Shown: positions 15,636 to 21,691 of the stretch, piece by piece
Position numbering within the stretch: position 1 is the stretch's first letter
Layout of the letters: every line of letters starts with the position of its first letter
Virus record (IMG/VR): IMGVR_UViG_3300025128_000324
Location: 1-24,306 of that record
Strand: one strand, 5' to 3'
DNA length: 24,306 bases
Source of the DNA: a virus
Position numbers and translations under genes: made by a program
The notes under the pieces: model-generated
What the model was told of the DNA's origin: nothing
The model's database searches: none
Seen by the model: only the letters and a program-made list of their open reading frames with translations

Positions 15636-16518
15636 CTCTTTTCTCCTCTTTTCTTAACAAATGACGCTGCAAAAAGTCTGTCAACGCCTGCTTATGTTGC
15701 CCAGTGCCATACCACACCAGACCCTCCATCAAACGACCAATCACCCTTTGATACGTGAGTTTGCCCGTGCCACTACTGGCATTGGCCCTGATCGCCTTTT
15801 CCCTTACTTCTCTGACCGTGTACTGCATTTCTGAGAACCCGGTCCAATCCTGACCTACAGCCAGGACATAGAGATCATTACCGCGAGGCTTTTGCTTCTG
15901 TGCAATCTTCATCGTCATAAACGTGTTGACCAGCAAATCCAAATTGTCAATCGTGAAAGACGCATACCTCGAGTAGTCCTTCTTATCGACAACCTGTAGC
16001 TCCGGGCCAGGTTCCGTTTCCTCTTCCGGCTCCGGCTGCACAACTTCCTGCTTGATTACCACAACATTGCTCTTGCTTCGCGGACCTTGGTCCACTTTAC
16101 GGGCTTCTACGGCTTGTAGTGCCCGTGAGATCTTTTTTTCTGTGGATACGCCGACCTCCTCCGGTTGGACTTCTCTTTCGAACTCCTCCAGTGATATCGA
16201 CTTGTGATTCATAAACTCCACACGACGACTAGATATCTCGACAATGCGCTTCTCTTCCAACAAGACTGCATTCTCGTGATGTCTCCATGCCGTGGGGTTC
16301 AATAACTGCGCTACCTCGATCATCAATCCAGACTTGTCCACGAGGTTGCCCATCAGGACCTGATTGACAATGTAGCCGTTTAAATTCCGCTCCTCGTGCT
16401 CTACGACCTCGAAGAGTTGTTCTGGGATCACACTAGCCCCATCAGGCAGCGGATCTTTCTTCAATCTTCTTACTACACGCTCGAAGATCATTCCTTTTCT
16501 AAGTTGGTCTGCTTTCAT
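15619..16518 (-). CDS. Hypothetical two-part protein, 299 aa, largest gene of the minus-strand operon
   Basis: No family recognised. The N-terminal part (about 1-115) has a basic start (MKADQLRKGMIFERVVRRLKK) and beta/helix alternation. A Glu/Pro-rich linker (VVQPEPEEETEPGPELQVV, about 160-178) separates it from a C-terminal helical part (about 180-285) with DNLDLLVNTFMTMKIAQKQK and REVREKAIRANASSGTGKLTYQRVIGRLMEGLVWYG, followed by a very charged tail. The Arg/Lys-rich helices of the C-terminal part could bind nucleic acid, for example as a winged-helix domain, but this is only a guess from layout. ATG 16518 has AGAGGAGA upstream. It follows an 81-bp gap, the only real gap in this operon. Confidence 0.7.
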   Translation of the reverse strand: MKADQLRKGMIFERVVRRLKKDPLPDGASVIPEQLFEVVEHEERNLNGYIVNQVLMGNLVDKSGLMIEVAQLLNPTAWRHHENAVLLEEKRIVEISSRRVEFMNHKSISLEEFEREVQPEEVGVSTEKKISRALQAVEARKVDQGPRSKSNVVVIKQEVVQPEPEEETEPGPELQVVDKKDYSRYASFTIDNLDLLVNTFMTMKIAQKQKPRGNDLYVLAVGQDWTGFSEMQYTVREVREKAIRANASSGTGKLTYQRVIGRLMEGLVWYGTGQHKQALTDFLQRHLLRKEEKRDEEEG

Positions 16519-16599
16519 TCACTTCTCCTCTAAAAATCCCGCCAGACGGCCCACCCGGACGGGAACGGGTGTTCTAAGGCTGGAGTAGCCCTGGCCTAT
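16519..16599 (-). terminator. Possible attenuator inside the minus-strand operon
   Basis: On the minus strand CCCGTC and GGCGGG can pair (one G-U) and are followed by ATTTTTA, then the AGAGGAGA of the 299-residue gene. The stem is short and the loop is long (about 14 nt), so termination would be partial at best. The 81-bp gap is exceptional in an operon whose other genes overlap. Confidence 0.3.
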
Positions 16600-16842
16600 T
16601 CAATGAATCTCCATGCTTTGGTTTTCACGCATCTCGGCCTTGGCACTTTCCCAATCGAACTCAACCATGCTTCTCGCAAAATCTACTTCTCGTTCAGAAA
16701 GGTCCAACTCCGTGTCACCAAGACATTCTTTCAAGACCCTTTCAAAGTCTTTTTTTGATGAACCGTCTGTCGAAACCACGGCAATCCGTAAAGACAACAC
16801 AAAGAAAACAAAGTCGTTAGGAATTTTTGGATTACGGCTCAC
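16600..16842 (-). CDS. Hypothetical protein, 80 aa, GTG start
   Basis: No family recognised. The N-terminal third is hydrophobic and beta-like (DFVFFVLSLRIAVVSTDG); the rest is acidic and helical (KKDFERVLKECLGDTELDLSEREVDFARSM). GTG 16842 overlaps the previous gene's stop in a GTGA arrangement and is preceded by GAGGAA. The ending of helix 2 (EFDWESAKAEMRENQ) is amphipathic. Confidence 0.65.
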   Translation of the reverse strand: MSRNPKIPNDFVFFVLSLRIAVVSTDGSSKKDFERVLKECLGDTELDLSEREVDFARSMVEFDWESAKAEMRENQSMEIH

Positions 16843-17090
16843 GATTGTTCCTCACGGGCCTTGTACCTCGGCTCCATACGTTGCGTTGAAACGTTGTGGA
16901 CCCAGTTGGACCCGCTTTGTTCTTTGATCGTTTCAAACAAATCTTTCAATCGACACTGAGCTTGGTACAAAGCCGTGCTTGCATAACCGTTCAGTTCGTT
17001 CTCACTGCACTCGAACTCCACGTCTCCGTGCGCGTCCGACACGACATTGACCAACAATTCGAGTTGGTCGTCATTCAAATCAATTTGCAT
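16839..17090 (-). CDS. Hypothetical protein, 83 aa
   Basis: No family recognised. It opens with an acidic amphipathic helix (MQIDLNDDQLELLVNVVSDAHGD) and has a second helical part (ASTALYQAQCRLKDLFETIKEQ), ending in a basic tail (RMEPRYKAREEQ). AAGGAGAAG lies before ATG 17090, which overlaps the previous gene's TAA (TAATG). Small acidic start plus basic tail suggests a protein-interaction role, unproven. Confidence 0.65.
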   Translation of the reverse strand: MQIDLNDDQLELLVNVVSDAHGDVEFECSENELNGYASTALYQAQCRLKDLFETIKEQSGSNWVHNVSTQRMEPRYKAREEQS

Positions 17091-17257
17091 TAGTTCTTCT
17101 CCTTTTTAGATTTGGTTGCGGGTCTATCCAAGATCGCCATCTTCAAGATTGTGTCTTGGTCTTTCTTGACTTGTTCGACATCAGCCAGCAACTGCTGCCA
17201 CTGGCTCAAAAATTCTTCTACCTGTTCTTCGGGCAATGTGAGCTTGATTTCGATCAT
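17090..17257 (-). CDS. Hypothetical helical protein, 55 aa, first gene of the minus-strand operon
   Basis: The sequence MIEIKLTLPEEQVEEFLSQWQQLLADVEQVKKDQDTILKMAIL is one long amphipathic helix after a short strand, with a Lys-rich tail. No family recognised. I chose ATG 17257, preceded by GGAACAAA, over an upstream ATG at 17299; the extra 14 residues (LYVPIFPYLKWN...) look like untranslated leader. It sits next to the repeat-bearing intergenic region and should be among the first messages of this operon. Confidence 0.6.
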   Translation of the reverse strand: MIEIKLTLPEEQVEEFLSQWQQLLADVEQVKKDQDTILKMAILDRPATKSKKEKN

Positions 17258-17272
17258 TTTGTTCCATTTAAG

Positions 17273-17288
17273 ATATGGGAATATGGGA
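17273..17288. repeat. Tandem ATATGGGA repeat before the minus-strand operon
   Basis: Two perfect, adjacent copies of ATATGGGA (17273-17280 and 17281-17288) lie in the leader of the minus-strand operon. Further copies occur at 18707-18714 and 19473-19480. A binding site for a regulator is possible. Confidence 0.5.
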
Positions 17289-17289
17289 A

Positions 17290-17316
17290 CGTATAGCATA
17301 GCGCATATGAAAACAA
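17290..17316 (-). promoter_or_regulatory. Candidate promoter of the minus-strand operon
   Basis: On the minus strand TTGTTT (17316-17311) is followed, after 15 nt, by TATACG (17295-17290), which is preceded by TGC as in an extended -10. The short spacer and partial -10 make this tentative. It would give a leader of about 25-30 nt containing the tandem ATATGGGA repeats. Confidence 0.3.
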
Positions 17317-17359
17317 GCGTTTTTTGATTAAATCGCGTATATACATAGTACTTTTTCGG

Positions 17360-17390
17360 AAAAAAATATTTTTTTTAAAAAAGTTTTTTT
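17360..17390. other. AT-only tract (candidate DNA unwinding element or UP element)
   Basis: Thirty-one bases contain a single G and otherwise only long A and T runs (A7, T8, A6, T7). It lies within the 344-bp gene-free divergent region and directly beside the repeat cluster at 17398-17505. AT-rich tracts beside iterons are typical of replication origins; they also occur as UP elements of promoters. Confidence 0.45.
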
Positions 17391-17397
17391 CAAAAGG

Positions 17398-17505
17398 GTG
17401 TCGATAGTGTCGATAGTGTAACCTTCCCTTTAAAAACGGGCGTTTCAAGGGTTACACCAGGGTTACACCACTCAATAATGGTGTAACCTTCTGGCAAAAA
17501 ACGGG
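17398..17505. repeat. Iteron-like repeat cluster in divergent intergenic region
   Basis: Two tandem GTGTCGATA units (17398-17415) run into GTGTAACCTT (17416-17425). Two tandem perfect copies of GGGTTACACCA follow (17449-17459, 17460-17470). TGGTGTAACC (17479-17488) is the exact reverse complement of 17461-17470, giving a 10-bp inverted repeat with an 8-nt loop. A longer unit, GTGTAACCTT, ten bases, ACGGG, occurs at 17416-17440 and 17481-17505, 65 bp apart. In total there are four GGTTACAC half-sites, two in each orientation. This is the layout of an initiator, terminase or repressor binding region. Confidence 0.7.
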
Positions 17506-17564
17506 AAACCCCATTAAGGGCCTAAAATTTTTGGTTTTGTAATAAATTATTTTCTTCTGAAAAG

Positions 17565-17593
17565 TTGTATGTAGAAACGCTGTTTTATAGAAT
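17565..17593 (+). promoter_or_regulatory. Candidate promoter of the small terminase operon, near-leaderless
   Basis: TTGTAT (17565-17570) and TAGAAT (17588-17593, five of six -10 consensus bases) are 17 nt apart. Only 8 nt separate the -10 from ATG 17602, placing the start of transcription at or within about two bases of the start codon. The GGGA just before the ATG is too close to act as a Shine-Dalgarno site. Confidence 0.45.
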
Positions 17594-17601
17594 CTTGGGA
17601 T

Positions 17602-18141
17602 ATGGCAGAAGCAGTTAAGACCGAAACACGGGGTAGACCCCCAATTTCAGAGAGCACGAGGCTTACCGGCAAGCAGTTGAAGTTTGTTGAGCTTTTCTGC
17701 ACTCGAGAAGGAACTGAAACCCTCCAGAACTTAGCCATTGAAGCAGGCTTTAGCAAATCCGGTGCTCACACTAGGGCGTATGAGATGCTCAATCCAAAGA
17801 AAAGCCCTCACATATGCAAAGCAGTTAGAGAACGTAAGGCTGAACTGAATGAAAAATATGCTGTTACCTACGGGCAGCACTTGGCTGACTTGGGTAAGAT
17901 CAGAGACGCTGCTTATGCTAACCAGAACTTTGCCGGGGCGGTCGCTGCTGAAAAGGCTAGAGGGCAAGCTGCGGGATTGTATGTCAGCAAGTCAGAAATA
18001 CGACACGGCAGTATCGACCAGATGTCGAAAGAAGAAGTCAAAAAAGCACTGGATGATTTGAAACGTCAATTAGGCGAGAGGGTAATCGATCATGAACCAG
18101 ACCGAGTCGAGCTTTTGGAAGAGGTTGAAAAAGAGACTTGA
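17602..18141 (+). CDS. terS: Probable terminase small subunit (179 aa)
   Basis: The opening ESTRLTGKQLKFVELFCTREGTETLQNLAIEAGFSKSGAHTRAYEML matches the N-terminal helix-turn-helix part of Terminase_2-type small subunits (LTxKQxxFVE..., about residues 21-63). A central helical region (RERKAELNEKYAVTYGQHL, about 76-95) and a charged C-terminal tail follow, consistent with the oligomerisation and large-subunit-binding parts of the family. Small subunits bind the packaging site on phage DNA. Its gene lies 4.4 kb from the large subunit instead of next to it, and directly beside the repeat cluster at 17398-17505, a plausible binding site. The 3' end overlaps the nuclease gene by 50 bp. Confidence 0.75.
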   Translation: MAEAVKTETRGRPPISESTRLTGKQLKFVELFCTREGTETLQNLAIEAGFSKSGAHTRAYEMLNPKKSPHICKAVRERKAELNEKYAVTYGQHLADLGKIRDAAYANQNFAGAVAAEKARGQAAGLYVSKSEIRHGSIDQMSKEEVKKALDDLKRQLGERVIDHEPDRVELLEEVEKET

Positions 18142-18544
18142 GGCAAGTTACGAACAACCTGTAGTCACCCGAGTCGAAAACAGTTCGACCCCTGGGATAC
18201 CCGACCTCATTCTTTGCGACTCCAAAAAAAACATACACCTGATAGAACTCAAGGTTACGAAGGGCAACAAGGTGATCATCAGCCCCCACCAGGTTTCATT
18301 TGCAACACGACATAATAGTGCGCGAGTCTGGATGCTGATTGAAAAACAAACGACTGAAAACAACCAATGTTATTTATACCGGTCAAACAGTGTGATGAAG
18401 TTGGCTCAACTAGGTATGAAGGAAGTACAACCGGATCTTATTTTCGACTTGTCTCGAGACGCTGAAACATTTCTCTGTTGGTTGAAAAATTCTAAAAAGC
18501 TTGACACGTTGCACGAGCGTGATGTTAAGACTGCACAATGCTAG
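18092..18544 (+). CDS. PD-(D/E)XK-type nuclease, VRR-NUC-like (150 aa)
   Basis: The core reads RVENSSTPGIPDLILCD (G35-x-P37-D38) followed by HLIELKV (E52-x-K54) and SPHQVSF, the standard order of the VRR-NUC branch of PD-(D/E)XK nucleases. Phage members are thought to resolve or trim branched DNA, often before packaging. The C-terminal 60 residues are less conserved. ATG 18092 lies inside the terS 3' end and is preceded by GAGAGGG. The stop overlaps the next start by a few bases. Its position beside terS supports a role in DNA maturation. Confidence 0.8.
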   Translation: MNQTESSFWKRLKKRLEASYEQPVVTRVENSSTPGIPDLILCDSKKNIHLIELKVTKGNKVIISPHQVSFATRHNSARVWMLIEKQTTENNQCYLYRSNSVMKLAQLGMKEVQPDLIFDLSRDAETFLCWLKNSKKLDTLHERDVKTAQC

Positions 18545-18801
18545 TCATATTTGAAAGATTGAAAGAAAAACGCCAGCTTGCAGAATTGCACGAGAAACTT
18601 TTGGCCGACCGCCTCGAGCGGGAGCAGGCCGACCGGGACGCACTGAAAACCATCAAAGAAAAAACAACCGGATATCTGACTATTTTGATTAGACAAAAGC
18701 GAAATAATATGGGATTGTTCGCAGACACTAACAACAACGGTGCGAACAATGAAACGACGACCCAAGACACTCTTAAACCGAAACCCGGACGCGAATACTA
18801 A
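18538..18801 (+). CDS. Hypothetical coiled-coil protein, 87 aa
   Basis: The first 45 residues form a charged coiled coil (ERLKEKRQLAELHEKLLADRLEREQADRDALKTIKEK). Then comes a short hydrophobic stretch (GYLTILI) and an Asn/Thr/Pro-rich tail (DTNNNGANNETTTQDTLKPKPG) without structure. No family recognised. The start overlaps the nuclease stop; the 3' end overlaps the next gene by about 50 bp in another frame. The low-complexity tail may be partly a consequence of that overlap. Confidence 0.55.
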   Translation: MLVIFERLKEKRQLAELHEKLLADRLEREQADRDALKTIKEKTTGYLTILIRQKRNNMGLFADTNNNGANNETTTQDTLKPKPGREY

Positions 18802-19483
18802 AATCGCCAAAACTCAAAAGGGCTTTAATCCGTTCGATAAGCCAATCTTTATGGCCCACCTAAATCTATTCCCAGACCTGATAACTTGCCCAAGTAGCAA
18901 GGCAGCAAAATGCCTTGACCCGTGTTTAAATCTGGCAGGACGTGGCAAATTCAGTAACGTCCAAGAAGCGAGGAAAGCGAAAACCGAATTCTGGCATGAA
19001 GACCCGGACAAGTTTTTGGAATTACTCGATCACGAAATTACCCTGCATGAAGCAGCCAGGGCAAAAAAAGGACAACAGTCTGTTATAAGATTGAACGTTA
19101 CCTCGGACATTGCCTGGGAAGATCACGGTATTATCCAGAATCACCCCGACACTTTTTTTTACGACTACACCAAAAGAGCAAAGCGTATCGATAGAACGCC
19201 AGAAAACTACAAGCTTATGTTTTCATATAGTGGCGAACCCAGGTATCAGAAACAGGTAGAGATAGCCAAAAAAACCGATGCACCTATTGCAGTAGTATTC
19301 CGACACAAATTACCGGACTACTTCCACAAGCTGGACCGCAAAGTAAAAGACGGAGATAAAACCGACCTGGCTAACGCTTTCTCGGGTCCGGTGGTGGTGG
19401 GTCTCCTGGCGAAAGGACCAGCTAAAACCGACCAATCTAATTTTGTTCAAGATGTTGACCGCATACCGGTAAATATGGGATGA
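18749..19483 (+). CDS. GP88-like conserved phage protein (244 aa)
   Basis: Key parts: TCPSSKAAKCLDPCLNLAG with Cys47, Cys55 and Cys59; NVQEARKAKTEFWHEDPDKFLELL; RLNVTSDIAWED (114-125); FFYDYTKR (136-143). This order (Cys cluster, AR..KT..F, RxNxxSDI, YxYTK) resembles the phage 'gene product 88' family, whose function is not established; the cysteines suggest a metal site. The family name is recalled from pattern and could be wrong at the subfamily level. ATG 18749 was preferred; an in-frame GTG at 18740 is also possible, and neither has a Shine-Dalgarno site. It overlaps the coiled-coil gene. Confidence 0.6.
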   Translation: MKRRPKTLLNRNPDANTKIAKTQKGFNPFDKPIFMAHLNLFPDLITCPSSKAAKCLDPCLNLAGRGKFSNVQEARKAKTEFWHEDPDKFLELLDHEITLHEAARAKKGQQSVIRLNVTSDIAWEDHGIIQNHPDTFFYDYTKRAKRIDRTPENYKLMFSYSGEPRYQKQVEIAKKTDAPIAVVFRHKLPDYFHKLDRKVKDGDKTDLANAFSGPVVVGLLAKGPAKTDQSNFVQDVDRIPVNMG

Positions 19484-19512
19484 TTCCCAATTCTTAAATA
19501 GGAGTAACAAAA

Positions 19513-19962
19513 ATGACCGCACAACTTTACAAGACCCAACTTCACGAGGCCGGAATGGCCGGCACGAGAGCCGAGGCAATTACTGAAGCCATCAGTGAAT
19601 TGCACAAAGCTTTCGCGGCGTGTGATGTAACGAACCGGAACATTGTCCGAGATCTATTCGGAAATTTGACCGTCGATCAAATGATCACAGATTTTGCAAA
19701 GACTGAGGATCTCGCTAAAGATATCTTTGACCAAGACTCCGAACCCCTCGAGGATCGCGTTTACACCATGGTGAAAGAGCGGGTTGATGAAAACATTCAT
19801 TCCCGTGTCAAAGAGAGCTTGAACGAGGAACTGGATAGGATTGATTGGTCCGATTACGTTGACGACTATATAAAATCTAAAATTGACATGATCATAGAAG
19901 AACCCGTGAACGACGAAGTAACGAGAATTCTGGACAATGCGACTGTGAATTTTGTGCTGTAA
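19513..19962 (+). CDS. Hypothetical acidic protein, 149 aa
   Basis: No family recognised. It is strongly acidic and helical, with repeated amphipathic helices (EDLAKDIFDQDSEPLEDR, VDENIHSRVKESLNEELDR, WSDYVDDYIKSKIDMI). Good start: AGGAG ten nt before ATG 19513. The first strong intrinsic terminator of the region follows 19 nt after the stop. It shares the 5' motif GAT-N-ATTCCCA before the Shine-Dalgarno site with the gene at 20061. Confidence 0.65.
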   Translation: MTAQLYKTQLHEAGMAGTRAEAITEAISELHKAFAACDVTNRNIVRDLFGNLTVDQMITDFAKTEDLAKDIFDQDSEPLEDRVYTMVKERVDENIHSRVKESLNEELDRIDWSDYVDDYIKSKIDMIIEEPVNDEVTRILDNATVNFVL

Positions 19963-19981
19963 AATCCCCTCCACGAAAAAG

Positions 19982-20007
19982 CCCCGGTATGATCCGGGGT
20001 TTTTTTT
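19982..20007 (+). terminator. Intrinsic terminator, copy 1 of 3
   Basis: CCCCGG and CCGGGG (19982-19987, 19994-19999) with a TATGAT loop are followed by eight T (20000-20007). It closes the terminase-side operon after the acidic protein gene. A five-A run upstream would give weak activity on the other strand too. Confidence 0.9.
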
Positions 20008-20060
20008 GGCCTGCGAGTATGCGATCATTCCCAGACATCTAAAAAAGGAGAAAACAAAAG

Positions 20061-20297
20061 ATGAGATCTATTAACGAAATTGCCAGAGATATCGAACGAG
20101 ATTGGCAGGAAAAAGTAAACTTTGCTGCCCGTCCCTATCTCGAGGCTATGCACAGTTTGAACAGTGTAAACGATTATTTCGGACACGATTCTGCATCGAG
20201 CGTGATACGTTATTTCTTGAGTAACGCTACCACGTGGCGAGGACCGAAAGCGCGAGAGATCAAAGTAGAATTAAAGGAGATCTTAAAAAATGCATAA
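20061..20297 (+). CDS. Small conserved-looking phage protein, 78 aa
   Basis: The sequence INEIARDIERDWQEKVNFAARPYLEAMHSLNSVNDYFGHDS, then SVIRYFLSNATTWRGPKAREIKVELKEIL, recalls a small family of unknown function I have seen in unrelated phages (PYLEAM.SL.S, then YFLSNA..W.G..AR.IK.ELK). Helical, no membrane or catalytic motif. AAAGGAG lies before ATG 20061, and the gene overlaps the methyltransferase start by 8 bp, so the two are coupled. Confidence 0.65.
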   Translation: MRSINEIARDIERDWQEKVNFAARPYLEAMHSLNSVNDYFGHDSASSVIRYFLSNATTWRGPKAREIKVELKEILKNA

Positions 20298-20994
20298 AAT
20301 ATTAATTGGTTGTGAATCATCCGGGACCGTCCGGGACGCTTTCCAAGAGCGAGGATTCGACGCTTGGAGCTGCGATATAAAACCAAGTGAGACCCCAACG
20401 AATAGCCACTTGCAAATGGATGTCCGGCAGGCATTACGCGCACAAAAGTGGGATATGCTCCTAGTCTGTCACCCGCCTTGCACAATGCTTTGCAATAGTG
20501 GCGTCCGATGGCTTACTAAGGCCCCTCCTGGTCAAAGCTTAGCGGATCGTTGGCAGGAACTGGAGAACGGAGCGCGATTGTTCCGAGATCTCATGGACGC
20601 AGACATTCCAGCCATAGCCGTTGAAAATCCGGTAATGCATAAACACGCAAAAAAGCTTATCTGGGGATCGGATTATGAGCGCGATTGTAAAGATGACGGG
20701 ACGTTTATCCGTACATCCCAGCATCCCTACCAGTTTGCGGACAGTATCGACAGCCCGGACAATCAAAAGAAACTTACCCACTTTTGGATTAAAAACCTAC
20801 CGCCTTTGACTCCGACGGGATCGCTTACAAAAGAGACCGCCCGCGACGATATCCACAAGGCCCCGCCGGGACCGGATCGCTCGACCTATCGAAGCCGGTT
20901 CCACGTAGGTATGGCAAAAGCGATTAGCTCCCAATGGGGGAACTGGATACTCGAAAACGTGCGTCCCAGGTCGCACCAACTCAGTTTGATATAG
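20290..20994 (+). CDS. Solitary C5-cytosine methyltransferase-like DNA methylase (234 aa)
   Basis: Rossmann-type motif I ILIGCESSGTVRDAF (4-18), motif II acidic DIKPSE (29-34), catalytic-loop motif HPPCTMLCNSG with Cys64 in the position of the C5-MTase PPC cysteine, and ENP (112-114) in the position of ENV. The end, GMAKAISSQWGNWI, resembles motif X. At 234 residues it is shorter than typical C5-methylases and lacks an obvious long target-recognition domain, so specificity is unknown; the family also contains members of doubtful target. There is no restriction enzyme gene nearby, so it would act as an orphan phage methylase, for example against host restriction. AAGGAG precedes the ATG. Confidence 0.75.
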   Translation: MHKILIGCESSGTVRDAFQERGFDAWSCDIKPSETPTNSHLQMDVRQALRAQKWDMLLVCHPPCTMLCNSGVRWLTKAPPGQSLADRWQELENGARLFRDLMDADIPAIAVENPVMHKHAKKLIWGSDYERDCKDDGTFIRTSQHPYQFADSIDSPDNQKKLTHFWIKNLPPLTPTGSLTKETARDDIHKAPPGPDRSTYRSRFHVGMAKAISSQWGNWILENVRPRSHQLSLI

Positions 20995-21011
20995 TCACTC
21001 CTGGTCAAATG

Positions 21012-21038
21012 CCCCGGACTAGATCCGGGGTTTTTTTT
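21012..21038 (+). terminator. Intrinsic terminator, copy 2 of 3
   Basis: CCCCGGA and TCCGGGG (21012-21018, 21024-21030) with a CTAGA loop are followed by eight T (21031-21038). It lies 17 nt after the methyltransferase stop and has the same arms as copies 1 and 3. Confidence 0.92.
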
Positions 21039-21066
21039 GACTTCCAAAAGCCTTACACTATTTGAA

Positions 21067-21082
21067 CGTCGAGAGATCGACG
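21067..21082 (+). promoter_or_regulatory. 5'-leader hairpin with GAGA loop
   Basis: CGTCGA and TCGACG form a perfect 6-bp stem closed by GAGA, a GNRA-type tetraloop if transcribed. It lies in the leader between terminator copy 2 and ATG 21111. TTGACT (21037-21042) and TATTTG (21059-21064, 16-nt spacer) form a weak promoter just before it. An mRNA-stabilising hairpin or an operator are both possible. Confidence 0.4.
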
Positions 21083-21110
21083 CGAATCAATAAAAACGAA
21101 AGGAAAAAAT

Positions 21111-21677
21111 ATGACAGACAAAAAAATGATCGGTGAACCCGTCCAACCGGGCGAGATTCCATTCCTCGACGAGGGGTTGTCACTTCTCACCAAGAAATAC
21201 CCACCCGAGCCGGAAATCATCCAACTGGCTTTATCCGACGTTGTACTCGATAAAAAATACAATCCGCTAGCTGCTCAGGAGTACCAGTGGACCGCTAGGG
21301 AAAACTTGCGGGAAGCTTGCGGACTAATCCCCGAGTACTTCGCAATGGCCTTAGGTGCAACTGTGATGGATGAATACGGAGACCCGAAAGAGACAGCCCC
21401 GACGACACAAGAACTGGCAGAAGCTTTTGACCGGGAGCACAACGAATTCTCGGGATCTCGAACATTTACCAAGAACCCGGAGATTTGGTCACGCGCAAAA
21501 ATAGAAAACACGATATATAAATCGGGAGATGGAGACCCGGATCTGTGGCCGATCCTGCAAGCATGGCCCCGGGACATTGTTTTGTATGGCAACAAATCAT
21601 TGCTCGTTTATGAATACGGAATTTGCGCGATCATAAACCCGGACCGGGACGAGTACATTGTCGGCCATTGCGACTAA
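21111..21677 (+). CDS. Hypothetical protein, 188 aa
   Basis: No family recognised. Globular and acidic, Trp- and Pro-rich in places (WTARENLREACGLIPEYFAMALG, DPDLWPILQAWPRDIVLYG), with a C-terminal beta-like end (SLLVYEYGICAIINPDRDEYIVGHCD). No signal peptide or membrane segment. AAAGGA lies before ATG 21111. It has its own leader after terminator copy 2 and is followed 14 nt later by the next gene. Confidence 0.65.
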   Translation: MTDKKMIGEPVQPGEIPFLDEGLSLLTKKYPPEPEIIQLALSDVVLDKKYNPLAAQEYQWTARENLREACGLIPEYFAMALGATVMDEYGDPKETAPTTQELAEAFDREHNEFSGSRTFTKNPEIWSRAKIENTIYKSGDGDPDLWPILQAWPRDIVLYGNKSLLVYEYGICAIINPDRDEYIVGHCD

Positions 21678-21691
21678 GCTGGGGGCATCGA

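Noticed and set aside
17398-17490. Possible CRISPR array
   Set aside because: Repeat units are 8-11 bp, adjacent or inverted, with no regular spacers and no cas genes.
18640-18715. Membrane segment in the 87-aa coiled-coil protein
   Set aside because: The GYLTILI stretch is only seven residues and flanked by charged residues, too short to span a membrane.
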